Part shown: piece by piece, positions 25,137 through 34,411 of the stretch | Numbering within the stretch: the stretch's first letter is position 1 | Layout of the letters: every line of letters starts with the position of its first letter | Source: Acetatifactor sp. | GTDB taxonomy: Bacteria > Bacillota > Clostridia > Lachnospirales > Lachnospiraceae | Length of the DNA: 57,677 nucleotides | Reading direction: 5' to 3' | NCBI GenBank assembly: GCA_024695935.1 | Contig: JAILHH010000007.1 | Coordinates: 1 to 57,677, forward strand | Program-made: the position numbers and the translations under genes | Notes under the pieces: generated by a model | What the model saw: the letters and a program-made list of their open reading frames with translations, nothing else | Told to the model about the DNA's origin: nothing | The model's database searches: none

Positions 25137-26954
25137 TCACACGTTCCTTCCCGTAAACTCATCGAAATTCCATGTTCCGGCATCGATTCTCTTCAGATAC
25201 TGCTCCATGACCTTTTCGGCGGTAAAATCCACGATGCCGTCAGTTCCGCAGTCAAGCACACCCTTTTGCACGCGGCGGATAATGCTCTGCTTTCCGGGAT
25301 CCAGCCTCATGGGAGTCAAATGTATCCTGCCATCCTCATCAACATATTCCAGAGTTCCCTCGATCTTTTTGATAAGGGGCTCCATGTACATGTAATTTCC
25401 TTTGCCACCGTTTTCCGGACTGTATTCATGGATCTCTAAGTCTTTTTTGCCCTTGTAATCATCCGGGATCTGTCTGTAATAAAGACCCATAAACTTCTGT
25501 CCCAGGATCTTTTGCAGATACATCTGATTGGTTCCTGTGGACACGAAATCCACTATCACGGCATTGTCAAATCCGCCAACGGTTTCCGCATACTTCAGAT
25601 ACCATTTCCTGTAAAGAGCGGAGTTTTTCAATATCTCATCAACGGACGCAAAGGGGTTTGTCACGCCAAAGCGCTTCTCGTTTTTTTCATGGCTGTTTCC
25701 GCTGTAGGGCAGGGCGGAAGCATATTCCACATCCTCTTTATCAAACATTCCGGCTCTGGTGCACTGCATCCTGGACGTCATAAAGTACACGCCCTTTGGA
25801 GCATCGGGAAGTTTTGCAAAATATTTCTCATAGATCTTTGAGGGAAGGTATCCGTCCCTTGCGATAAACAGGATCTTGTCCGCTTTTTTAGAAACAGCGG
25901 TCTCATAAATCCATTTTACAAATCCTGTAGCGATGGGGCCCAGGCACCTCTCCCCCAGTTCCTCAGGGGACATAAAGTCATATTTCCCGATCTCAACAGC
26001 TTCGATGCCTGCGCTTTCTGCAGCCAGTACGTCACATTCTTCGGAGTCCCCGAGGTGAATGTATTTTTTTGCCTTAACGGCATTTTTATATATTTCAAAC
26101 AGGCCGCTTATCTTGTCCTTGCCATATTCGCAGGATACAAAGATATCTCTGTACATATTTCTGTGAATGCCACAGTTTTCCAAAAGCTCAATGATAGTCT
26201 CTTTGGCAAAATACATATCTGTCACCAGGTATGCTTTTTCTGACACGTTTGAGAGGATCTCAACCATGCCTTTTCTGGCGCGAAGGTGCTCTTTTTCCGC
26301 CTGTATTTCTTCTTTTATCGCAGAATCGACCTCTTCTGCAGGAGTGCCTGCTGCCTCATATATCTCCCTGATCGTGGGGATGTGCCTGAAGCCCGAGTAA
26401 TAGTCAGAGGCTATCGCTTCATATTTTTTCGGCATATCAAACTCTGCCTTTAACCTGTCAAGATTCAGGTATTCTTCACGGCGCACCGTCCTGTAGAGCA
26501 GTGTATCAAAAATATCAAAGCTCACCGCATCGTAGTCCGACAGTTTCTCCTTCAAAGCTCTGGTGGTGGCCTTTATCTCGACCTTTCCGTAATCTTTTTC
26601 AAAAAGATTCTCACCCTGTACGTTTACGATCAGAACTTTTCTCTCGTGGCAGGCGCCGGATATTCTGTCAAAGATGATCTCCTCCGATGCTTTTCTGGCG
26701 ATTATTATGATGATACTTTTTTCGGGTTCGGCCAGCACCTGCTCAAAGCTTAATATGGGCAGGCCAAATTCGGTTCCGTCTTTTTTGAAGCCATCCAAAA
26801 GCCCCTCAAACTTAACCTCAGGGAAGGCTTCAAGGATATATCCGGTAGCAGGGCTCAGGCCATAAATATAGACTTTTTTGCCACTCAGAAAATCTTTGTT
26901 TTTTTCTATGAAGTTTTCTCTGAATATTTTTGTTATTCTCTCGCGTTCAGTCAT
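25137..26954 (-). CDS. Rossmann module fused to a HAD-like domain, surface-glycan locus protein
   Basis: A 605-residue protein. Residues about 25-125 form the Rossmann-like module (GKKVYIYGLSPATGYIL, then KSIIIIIARKASEE). From about 140 a HAD domain follows with motif I SFDIFDTLLYR, motif II-like LVTDMYF and HLGDSEECDVLAAESAG. The second Asp expected in motif I of phosphatases is replaced by Phe, so simple phosphatase activity is doubtful. Residues about 340-605 are a further region (ILFIARDGYLPSKIY) that I associate with HAD proteins in polysaccharide clusters. No TM segments. Role unknown; 2 bases from the cytidylyltransferase gene. Confidence 0.7.
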   Translation of the reverse strand: MTERERITKIFRENFIEKNKDFLSGKKVYIYGLSPATGYILEAFPEVKFEGLLDGFKKDGTEFGLPILSFEQVLAEPEKSIIIIIARKASEEIIFDRISGACHERKVLIVNVQGENLFEKDYGKVEIKATTRALKEKLSDYDAVSFDIFDTLLYRTVRREEYLNLDRLKAEFDMPKKYEAIASDYYSGFRHIPTIREIYEAAGTPAEEVDSAIKEEIQAEKEHLRARKGMVEILSNVSEKAYLVTDMYFAKETIIELLENCGIHRNMYRDIFVSCEYGKDKISGLFEIYKNAVKAKKYIHLGDSEECDVLAAESAGIEAVEIGKYDFMSPEELGERCLGPIATGFVKWIYETAVSKKADKILFIARDGYLPSKIYEKYFAKLPDAPKGVYFMTSRMQCTRAGMFDKEDVEYASALPYSGNSHEKNEKRFGVTNPFASVDEILKNSALYRKWYLKYAETVGGFDNAVIVDFVSTGTNQMYLQKILGQKFMGLYYRQIPDDYKGKKDLEIHEYSPENGGKGNYMYMEPLIKKIEGTLEYVDEDGRIHLTPMRLDPGKQSIIRRVQKGVLDCGTDGIVDFTAEKVMEQYLKRIDAGTWNFDEFTGRNV

Positions 26955-26955
26955 A

Positions 26956-27675
26956 TTATTGCAATCCGAAAATCTGCTCGTTGTCTATAGCTTCGAAGAG
27001 ACCCTTTACCACGTAATAATCAGCAGGGTCGGTGATCTTTATATTGTTTTTGGTGCTCTGTACCATGTGCATGGGCACGCCGTATTCGCTTAACATATGT
27101 GAGGAGTCGATGGCTTTGAAGTTATCTGCCTGCGCCTTCTCGTAGTATTTTTTTATCCAGGCGTACCTGAAAGACTGGGGTGCCTTTGACACATATACAT
27201 GAGTTCTAAGTGGCACTTTATCGATGTCAACGCCGTTATCGCTAAGTATCACGCTCTCCTTTGCCATTTCCGCGGTAATGGCGGTCCCGAATTCCTCCAC
27301 TGCCTTAATATTAGCTGTGATAAGTTCATCGGTTATAAGGGGGCGCACTCCGTCATGGATGAGGACTATCTCGTCGTCCGGGTATTTTCCCTCCATGGCC
27401 TTTAAGCCAAAATAAATCGAGTCATGGCCTGTGTTTCCGCCGGGCACTATGATGTCCACCTTTTTGATGTCATAGGTCTTTATCTCTCTTTGTAATTCCC
27501 TGATCCAACCCTTTAAACACACCACCACGATGCTGTCTATGTCCGGATGGTTTTCGAAATGTTCCAGGGTATATATGATTATGGGTTTCCCATGGATCTC
27601 CAGAAACTGTTTGGGTTTACCTCTGTCATTTAATCTCTGTCCGGTTCCGCCGGCAAAAATAAGAGCAGTTGCCAT
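26956..27675 (-). CDS. IspD/TarI-family cytidylyltransferase
   Basis: Transfers CMP from CTP to a polyol phosphate. The 239 residues open with LIFAGGTGQRLNDRGKPKQF (G-x-G-x-R plus Lys), then HDGVRPLI and the later KITDPADYY. IspD (methylerythritol 4-phosphate) and TarI (ribitol 5-phosphate) share these motifs. Placement directly after licD and before a HAD/glycan operon favours a TarI-like wall-decoration role over isoprenoid synthesis. That preference is contextual. GGAGGGGATAAC precedes the ATG. It appears to head the operon. Confidence 0.8.
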   Translation of the reverse strand: MATALIFAGGTGQRLNDRGKPKQFLEIHGKPIIIYTLEHFENHPDIDSIVVVCLKGWIRELQREIKTYDIKKVDIIVPGGNTGHDSIYFGLKAMEGKYPDDEIVLIHDGVRPLITDELITANIKAVEEFGTAITAEMAKESVILSDNGVDIDKVPLRTHVYVSKAPQSFRYAWIKKYYEKAQADNFKAIDSSHMLSEYGVPMHMVQSTKNNIKITDPADYYVVKGLFEAIDNEQIFGLQ

Positions 27676-27789
27676 GTTATCCCCTCCTTCGTAAGTGTTT
27701 TATAACACGTGTTTTTAAACCAAAAATCCCTTAAATACGCACTTTTTGTTCTTCTTCAGGCTTGATTTCAACGTTTTGCGATCCCTGAT

Positions 27790-30012
27790 CTAATCAAATG
27801 TTTCCACATTTGGGTCCGCTATCATCACGGGCTTTCCCGCGTCAACAAATCTCCTGACAAGCGGACCCGCATCTCCGTAATAACCGGAAATAGAATCAAA
27901 TTCTTTCTTTAATCCTTCGTCGTCTATGATCTCAATGCGTTTAGATGATGAAACCTGTGTCATAACATCTGACAATCTCTCCATAGCAAGTTTATCAAGG
28001 CGCGGAAGGTTATCCGGCACTGCCTTGTCTACATACATTCTGACACAGACGTCATTATCGTTTTCGTTAAAAAGTTTTAAGTTCTCCTGAATTTTGACTG
28101 TTGCTCTCTCTCCATATTCTATAAAGGAAGCGAGTCCTATATAGTAGAAAAGTTTCTTTGGACCGATTTTGGCCTTAACTTTAGTCTTAAACTCATGAAC
28201 CTTTATCCTGTCTGCGATCTCTTTCCCGTTTTTTTCACCGGCAAAGCTTATCGTCTGCTCAGTATACCTGTCCTTTATGGTTTCCGTATCCACATATACC
28301 TCATCGCTGTATACGACCCCGGGCATTTCCATATAGTATTTGGCATTTGTCTTTTCGCATTCTGAATTCGATGTAAAATCATTTATGAAAAAAGGCTGGA
28401 CGTATATGAGCTTCTCGCAATTTGCCGCCAGGTTTTCAATATAATATTTTTCCTCTATAAGCGTTGCCTCGTTCCATTTATCAAATGGATAGTCGGTATA
28501 TATCACATCGGGATGGATGATCTCGATATTGTACTTCTCCGGATTGGCCGGTACTATCCCCTCAGGATATTTATCAGGTTCAAAAAACTTGTCTGTCACT
28601 GTCCCGTCATATTTTTTATGATAATAAGGAATCGCCATAACTGATACTTCAGAGTTTTTGTCTTCCAGCTCACACTCATAAAAATCTATGAATCTATGCC
28701 ATTTTTCGGGGCTGGTTGTTATAAATAGCACCTGTTTTTTATTAACAAGTTTATCAACTTCACCGGTAAAGCGTTCGCATGCCTTTAAAAGTTTATCTCT
28801 GTCTGCGTCCATGCTGTATTGATACAGAGCCTCGCACGCCTCTTCGCAGGCCTTAACTGCTGCCGTCCCCTCACCCTTTACGGTCTCTATGAAGGTTCCG
28901 ATGTCTATCAAAAGCCCTTGAATCTCTGATAAGTCATGCAAGTCAGATAACATGTCTTTAAGTTCTGAAATTGCACAGTCAATTGTATGTTTCCAGTCGT
29001 TTTCACGATTTTTTGCCCTGGCTGCATGAATTTCTGAAAGTTTTCTTTCATCAAATTTAAAAGACGGTTTTCTAAGTTTTGAGTCTTTAAAAAGACTCTT
29101 TTCCTGGGCTGCAAAATAGGGATAATTATGTGCTCCGGTTCCCTTGTAAATATTTAAATACTCTCCGTATTTTCTGCGAAGCATCATGTTATATTTAACC
29201 GGCACCGGCACCGATGTATATTCAAAGGGCAGTTTTACGGATGCCTTGTATTCATTTTCATCGATAAAAGCATTGGGGTCCTTTAATCCGAAGGGCACGT
29301 TTTGGATAAGTTTCCCGCTGTCTTCGTCTTCAAATTGTGAAAACTGTTCCTCCACGGCTTCTCTCAGGTTTTTGATCAGTTCGGCATGATCTCTTCCGTT
29401 TACTGAGAGGGGTTTTGAAACTCCGGGGAATTCTCTGATCCTCTTTAAGTTTAGTTCTATCTCGTCATCCCGGCTTAGGCTCCCGTCAGCAATGGAATCC
29501 GCAACTGCTATGGTAAACAGGGCATTTTTTGCCATGGCAGCCTGTTTTTCGTCAGATTTTGACTTTTTATCGAGGACAAATATGTCGATTGCAGAAATAT
29601 ATGGAAATCCGTGGAATTTCTCCAGATGATCCTTTTCGAAGCTTATCCTGCCGTTTCCCACCACAACTCCGTGAAACTCATTAAGCTCCGGTCTGTTTCT
29701 AAAGCTCCTGACTTCAAACCCGGCGGGAAATTCAATTGTTTTTTCCTCCCAGGCTTTTAAAAGCTTATTGTAATCGCTCCTAAGCATCAATACGTCCAGA
29801 TCGTCATCCCAAGGGATGTATCCGCCGTGCCTTACGGCACCTAAAAGTGTTCCCCAGTCAGCAAAATAGCGGATGTTTAATTTTTCGCAAATGTCGTCAA
29901 GTTCTTCCAACACGGTAAGCTGACTTGCCCAGCATCTTTTCATGACACTTGGCACATAGAAACCGTTTCTGACTTCATCTTCGAAGTATTTTGCATCCGC
30001 AATTTGATTCAT
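27790..30012 (-). CDS. LicD-family phosphotransferase with long C-terminal domain
   Basis: LicD proteins transfer phosphocholine or another CDP-linked group to surface glycans. Residues about 25-130 have the LicD core: LEELDDICEKLNIRYFADW, GAVRHGGYIPWDDDLDV with the paired Asp metal site. The total of 740 residues is much longer than plain LicD (about 270). The region past about 430 (QVLFITTSPEKWHRF, IEIIHPDVIYTDYPFDKWN, LFYYIGLASFIEYG) looks like a second domain that I recall from Lachnospiraceae wall proteins but cannot name. The RBS is weak (AGGCGG, 12 bases away). It lies between the chemoreceptor and the cytidylyltransferase. Confidence 0.82.
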   Translation of the reverse strand: MNQIADAKYFEDEVRNGFYVPSVMKRCWASQLTVLEELDDICEKLNIRYFADWGTLLGAVRHGGYIPWDDDLDVLMLRSDYNKLLKAWEEKTIEFPAGFEVRSFRNRPELNEFHGVVVGNGRISFEKDHLEKFHGFPYISAIDIFVLDKKSKSDEKQAAMAKNALFTIAVADSIADGSLSRDDEIELNLKRIREFPGVSKPLSVNGRDHAELIKNLREAVEEQFSQFEDEDSGKLIQNVPFGLKDPNAFIDENEYKASVKLPFEYTSVPVPVKYNMMLRRKYGEYLNIYKGTGAHNYPYFAAQEKSLFKDSKLRKPSFKFDERKLSEIHAARAKNRENDWKHTIDCAISELKDMLSDLHDLSEIQGLLIDIGTFIETVKGEGTAAVKACEEACEALYQYSMDADRDKLLKACERFTGEVDKLVNKKQVLFITTSPEKWHRFIDFYECELEDKNSEVSVMAIPYYHKKYDGTVTDKFFEPDKYPEGIVPANPEKYNIEIIHPDVIYTDYPFDKWNEATLIEEKYYIENLAANCEKLIYVQPFFINDFTSNSECEKTNAKYYMEMPGVVYSDEVYVDTETIKDRYTEQTISFAGEKNGKEIADRIKVHEFKTKVKAKIGPKKLFYYIGLASFIEYGERATVKIQENLKLFNENDNDVCVRMYVDKAVPDNLPRLDKLAMERLSDVMTQVSSSKRIEIIDDEGLKKEFDSISGYYGDAGPLVRRFVDAGKPVMIADPNVETFD

Positions 30013-30146
30013 TTAACTGTTTTTCCGCCTGATGTAATATTTTATAAACCTGTAAGAGCAAATTTTGCCTTATATTTATATATCGGCAAAGAAACGCAAT
30101 TTCATAATACACTTCTACGCATTAAATCAATGTATTTATATTTCTT

Positions 30147-31772
30147 CTACAGTTTCATGATGGGATTTTCAAGCAGTTTGCTGATCTCTTCCGATATTTC
30201 CACCGTCGAACCGCACAGAGATTCAACACGGCTTGCAGAATCGCTTACGGCTCCCGATATCTCTCCCACGCTCAGCGAAACTCCGTCCACAGTGGCTGCA
30301 AGCTCCTTGCTCTTTTCTCCCAGGGCTTCGAAAAAGTCCCTGATCTTTATAGCTGTCTCGCCGTAATCCCTTCCGATCTGCGCAAATGAGTCGTAGTCGT
30401 CGCTTACCGCACCGCTCATAAACTCGTTTACTTTGTCAAGGTGGTTAACCATGTCATTCATGGCTTTTACTACCTGTTCGTTTATGTCATTTATCTCAAC
30501 AACAGCTTTCGAAATATCCTCGCTTAGCTGTGCCACTTCCTTTGCCACGACTTCAAAGCCTTTTCCGGCTTCCCCCGCTCTTCCTGCTTCCAGTTCCGCA
30601 TTCATGCTGAGGATCTTTGTGGCATTTACGATGGACAGTATCTTTTTATTTATCTTTGAAACTTCCGTCACGGCTTCGGCCTGTTTTTTTACCTCGGCTA
30701 CGCCGTTTTTAAGGCTTTCTATGTATGCCACAGAATCCTTTCTGTGATTAATTGCTATGTCTGATGCGGCAGAAGCTCTCACTGCGGCTTCTTCCACGTC
30801 TTTTTCTGCCTTTTCCACTTCAGTCGCCAGTTCTCTCACATTGATGGCCGCAGTCACAAGCTGTGAATTAATGAGTTCTGTGCTGGCGCTGCACTGTTCC
30901 ATGCTGGCGCTGATGGAATGGGTATTGTCATTTATGGAACTTATGGAGTCTGCATTTTCATTGGAGGATTTTACAACCTGCAGGATCAGATTCTTGAGCC
31001 CTTCAATGAATCTGTTGATGCTGTCTCCGATAACTTCAAATTCATCTCCGGAAGTGATCTCGATATGTTTGTTAAGGTCTCCGCTACCGTCTGCAAGCTC
31101 CAATATCTTGTCATTTAATTTATTAAAGCTGTGGGCCATATGTGTACTGATTGCGATAAGCGCCGCAAGGAGCGCAATATAAACCAGGGCACATATCAGA
31201 ACGATCCATCTGACCATCCTGTTAATGGCGGCTGAAACTTCGGTATAATCAACGTCCACGCCTACGATTCCAAGGACTTCTCCGGTATTTTTATCAAATA
31301 TGGGGCTGTAGGCACTTACAAAAATTCCCCACTCGTCCACAGTTATCTCTTCATCAACCGCGCATTCTCCGTTAAAGGCTTTTTCCATGCCGTCTGTGAT
31401 CTCGCCATAGTCTTCCCAGTATTCTCCCGGGTCCTCAGGATCGGCATCCACCACAAACACTACGCTGTCACCTTCTCTTGCAAAGGTATAGGTATATTCC
31501 AGCGTGCTGTTGTCCAAAAATGCGCTTAATGTATCCAAAACCGAGTTATAGGCTTCTTCATCCTCTTTCTGTAAAAGAATGGCAAAATCCTCGGAATTAA
31601 CGCTTACAGCTGCACAGGCCGAGAGATTCTTTGCATTTTCCTGAACTTTTGATATAAACAGGGATTGCATTCGGGTATAAACAAACGCTCCGATGACAGT
31701 ATCCCCCACTAAGAGAAGGATACTTAAGATAAGAAGAATTCTTTTTGATAATCCTATTTTACGTACTTTCAT
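30147..31772 (-). CDS. Methyl-accepting chemotaxis protein
   Basis: Membrane chemoreceptor of 541 residues. TM1 spans about 8-30 and TM2 about 188-210. Between them is a Cache-like extracellular sensor (with FVSAYSPIFDKNTGEVLGI). A HAMP-like linker and methylation helices follow, and the signalling hairpin is NAELEAGRAGEAGKGFEVVA (about 380-399). This region is the contact for CheA/CheW. No CheA-type genes are near. It lies 120 bases downstream of secY's terminator, on the boundary of the 19-kb insert. Confidence 0.93.
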   Translation of the reverse strand: MKVRKIGLSKRILLILSILLLVGDTVIGAFVYTRMQSLFISKVQENAKNLSACAAVSVNSEDFAILLQKEDEEAYNSVLDTLSAFLDNSTLEYTYTFAREGDSVVFVVDADPEDPGEYWEDYGEITDGMEKAFNGECAVDEEITVDEWGIFVSAYSPIFDKNTGEVLGIVGVDVDYTEVSAAINRMVRWIVLICALVYIALLAALIAISTHMAHSFNKLNDKILELADGSGDLNKHIEITSGDEFEVIGDSINRFIEGLKNLILQVVKSSNENADSISSINDNTHSISASMEQCSASTELINSQLVTAAINVRELATEVEKAEKDVEEAAVRASAASDIAINHRKDSVAYIESLKNGVAEVKKQAEAVTEVSKINKKILSIVNATKILSMNAELEAGRAGEAGKGFEVVAKEVAQLSEDISKAVVEINDINEQVVKAMNDMVNHLDKVNEFMSGAVSDDYDSFAQIGRDYGETAIKIRDFFEALGEKSKELAATVDGVSLSVGEISGAVSDSASRVESLCGSTVEISEEISKLLENPIMKL

Positions 31773-31843
31773 AAAGACCCCCTTTTTACCTTTATAAAAG
31801 AAACATCTAATTTAACTCTATCAACGGGGGGATAAAAAGTCAA

Positions 31844-31877
31844 CGTAAAAATGCGCCCGGTCATATGACCGAGCGCA
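31844..31877 (-). terminator. Terminator of the S10/spc operon after secY
   Basis: TGCGCCCGGTCAT (31852-31864) pairs with ATGACCGAGCGCA (31865-31877), 12 of 13 positions matched, with a T-run after it on the minus strand (plus A's at 31847-31851). It ends the transcript right after secY, so adk cannot be read from it. Confidence 0.85.
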
Positions 31878-31891
31878 AATTGATTTAAATA

Positions 31892-33205
31892 TTAATTTTC
31901 AAGGAATCCTCTGTAATTTCTGACAATAAGCTGAGATTCGATCTGCTTTAATGTCTCAAGGATTACACTTACAATGATGATAAGGCTTGTTCCTGTGAAA
32001 GAAACGGAAGCACCGAATACACCACTGAAGATGTAAGGGATCACTGATACAATGATAAGTCCGATAGCGCCGATGAATACGACGTAGTTGAGGACTTTGC
32101 TCAGGTAATCGCTGGTGGGTCTGCCGGGTCTGATACCGGGGATGAATCCACCCTGTTTCTTCAGATTATCTGCAATCATAAGAGGATTGAAGGTAATTGA
32201 AGTATAGAAATATGCAAAGAATACGATGAGCAGGATGTAAACCAGCAAACCGATTGAATAGATCGGCTGCTCGGGATCACACCAGTTTCCGGAATTTAAG
32301 CCCTTTAAGATCTCTGCCCATACTCCTGTTCCCTTTGTTCCAACGAAGGAAGCAATGATGATAGGGAACTGCAGGATTGACTGAGCGAAGATGATGGGAA
32401 TAACACCTGAGGTGTTGATCTTCAAAGGAATGTTTGAAGACTGTCCGCCTACAAGGCTTCTGCCCTGAACCTTCTTTGCGTACTGAACAGGGATCTTGCG
32501 AACGCCGTCATTTAAGATGATCACCATGATGATAAGTGCCAGGATGATCGCCAAAATGATCACTGCATTCAGGATCGATGTTGCAATAGGCTTGCCCTTT
32601 ACGAACTGATCGAAAAGTCCGCTCAGATCGTTAGGGATTCTGGAAATAATATTGATTATAAGTACAATTGATATACCGTTGCCAATACCCTTCTCTGTAA
32701 TTCGCTCACCGATCCACATGATGAATGCGGAACCTGCAACCATGGCAAAGATTGCTGTGATGACATTGAATGCATTGTAATTTACAAGCAATCCCTGTCT
32801 ACCGAATCCGATAGCCATTGCAGCAGCCTGGATGAATGCGAGTGCAACTGTTACATATCTTGTAATAGCTACGATTTTCTTTCTTCCATCTTCGCCGTCT
32901 CTCTGCATTTCCTCTAACTTAGGAATAGCAATTGTGAGAAGCTGCATGATAATGGAAGATGTGATGTAAGGGTTGATGTTAAGTGCCAGGATGGACATAT
33001 TAAGGAATGAACCACCTGTTATAGCATCGAAGAAACTGAACGCACCACCTGTTTGAGCCTCAAACCAAGATGAAAAATAATTTCTGTCAACTCCGGGTAC
33101 CGGAATCTGTGATCCGATACGAATTACAACGAGCATAAGCAAGGTAAATAGAATCTTGTCTCTAACATCTTTAATTTTGAATGCGTTTCTCAGTGTTGTC
33201 AACAT
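31892..33205 (-). CDS. secY: Protein translocase subunit SecY
   Basis: Core channel of the Sec translocon. The 437-residue protein has ten hydrophobic segments and the family motifs GSQIPVPGVD near the N-terminus, GRQGLLVNYN in the middle and the cytoplasmic loop GIRPGRPTSDYL (about 353-364). It overlaps rplO by one base (TAATG). It is the last gene of the S10/spc transcript. In relatives it is followed by adk; here a terminator and then a chemoreceptor follow. Confidence 0.98.
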   Translation of the reverse strand: MLTTLRNAFKIKDVRDKILFTLLMLVVIRIGSQIPVPGVDRNYFSSWFEAQTGGAFSFFDAITGGSFLNMSILALNINPYITSSIIMQLLTIAIPKLEEMQRDGEDGRKKIVAITRYVTVALAFIQAAAMAIGFGRQGLLVNYNAFNVITAIFAMVAGSAFIMWIGERITEKGIGNGISIVLIINIISRIPNDLSGLFDQFVKGKPIATSILNAVIILAIILALIIMVIILNDGVRKIPVQYAKKVQGRSLVGGQSSNIPLKINTSGVIPIIFAQSILQFPIIIASFVGTKGTGVWAEILKGLNSGNWCDPEQPIYSIGLLVYILLIVFFAYFYTSITFNPLMIADNLKKQGGFIPGIRPGRPTSDYLSKVLNYVVFIGAIGLIIVSVIPYIFSGVFGASVSFTGTSLIIIVSVILETLKQIESQLIVRNYRGFLEN

Positions 33206-33645
33206 TACATCACCTCTGCTGTTCCACCAAGTGCCTCGATTTTCTCTTTAGCTGATTCGCTATAAGCGTTAACTTTAACGTCGAGTTTTTTGGTAAGTTC
33301 TCCGTTTCCAAGAATCTTTACACCATCTCTGGGATTCTTAATAACACCTGCTTCAACAAGAGCGTTTACATCAACTGTAGCACCATTCTCGAATCTCTCG
33401 AGATCTGATACGTTGATAGCAACGATGCGAAGTGTGTTTCTGTTTGTGAATCCTCTCTTGGGAATACGTCTGTAAAGAGGCATCTGGCCTCCCTCAAATC
33501 CGGGTCTGGGTGCTCCGGAACGAGCTTTCTGTCCCTTATGTCCCTTACCTGCGGTCTTACCGTTTCCTGAACCGTGTCCACGGCCTCTTCTAAAATTATC
33601 GCTATGCTTAGAACCTTCAGCGGGTCTTAAATTGGATAATTCCAT
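33205..33645 (-). CDS. rplO: 50S ribosomal protein L15
   Basis: L15 is a late-assembly 23S rRNA binder. The 146 residues contain the Gly/Arg-rich N-terminus ([20 protein letters not shown], about 22-41), [17 protein letters not shown] and the C-terminal [15 protein letters not shown]. Normal length. Its stop shares a base with the secY start. Confidence 0.98.
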   Translation of the reverse strand: MELSNLRPAEGSKHSDNFRRGRGHGSGNGKTAGKGHKGQKARSGAPRPGFEGGQMPLYRRIPKRGFTNRNTLRIVAINVSDLERFENGATVDVNALVEAGVIKNPRDGVKILGNGELTKKLDVKVNAYSESAKEKIEALGGTAEVM

Positions 33646-33664
33646 TTGGCTGCACCTCCTATCC

Positions 33665-33850
33665 TTATACTTCTTCTACTTTTACTAAGTGATTGATTAA
33701 GCGGATCTGTCCTCTTGTAGCATCGTTGTCAGGAAGTACAACAGTCTTGCCAATCTTACGAAGACCCATAGATTCTGCTATTGCTCTGTTCTTAGGTACC
33801 TGGCCGATTAAAGATTTAGCCAGTGTAACTTTTAATTTCTTATCTGCCAT
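33665..33850 (-). CDS. rpmD: 50S ribosomal protein L30
   Basis: Short 61-residue L30 ([40 protein letters not shown]), the bacterial length. Lies between rpsE and rplO as usual, with a 19-base gap to rplO. Confidence 0.97.
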   Translation of the reverse strand: MADKKLKVTLAKSLIGQVPKNRAIAESMGLRKIGKTVVLPDNDATRGQIRLINHLVKVEEV

Positions 33851-33885
33851 TTTGTTCTCCTTTCACGCGTATATTTCGTGAGAAA

Positions 33886-34392
33886 TTACGCTGTTACCTC
33901 ATCAACAGATTTGCCACGCTTCTTTGCAACTTCTTCAGGAGTCTTAAGTGAAGCTAAGCCTGCGATGGTTGCAAGGACAACATTCTGCTTGTTGTTTGAA
34001 CCAAGTGATTTGGTACGGATATTCTTGATACCTGCAAGTTCGCAAACCACACGGGCAGGACCACCTGCGATGATACCGGTACCTTCAGGAGCCTTCTTAA
34101 GAAGAACATTTGCTGAACCGTATTTTCCGATGAAATCATGTGTAATGGAATTGTTCTGGTCCATAGCTACTTCAACAAGGTGCTTCATAGCATCCTCTTT
34201 TCCCTTACGGATAGCTTCAGGAATTTCTACAGCCTTTCCAAGTCCTGCACCAACGTGTCCGTTACCGTCACCAACTACTACAAGAGCAGTGAATCTCATG
34301 TTACGTCCACCCTTTACAGTCTTTGTTACACGCTTGATAGTAACAACTTTATCAGTTAATTCTAACTGGCTTGCATCTATGATATTTTTCAT
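33886..34392 (-). CDS. rpsE: 30S ribosomal protein S5
   Basis: S5 works in translational accuracy. The 168 residues have the dsRNA-binding N-terminal part ([20 protein letters not shown]) and the C-terminal [20 protein letters not shown] region. Length is standard. Follows rplR by 19 bases. Confidence 0.98.
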   Translation of the reverse strand: MKNIIDASQLELTDKVVTIKRVTKTVKGGRNMRFTALVVVGDGNGHVGAGLGKAVEIPEAIRKGKEDAMKHLVEVAMDQNNSITHDFIGKYGSANVLLKKAPEGTGIIAGGPARVVCELAGIKNIRTKSLGSNNKQNVVLATIAGLASLKTPEEVAKKRGKSVDEVTA

Positions 34393-34411
34393 GGTGTTTA
34401 CTCTTCCTTTC

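Noticed and set aside
26956-27675. Firm assignment as ispD
   Set aside because: IspD and TarI cannot be separated by the visible motifs and the context is surface glycan, so the symbol was left empty.
12705-31772. A prophage or integrative element
   Set aside because: No integrase, phage structural, conjugation or attachment-site features are seen; the only mobile trace is the istB fragment.
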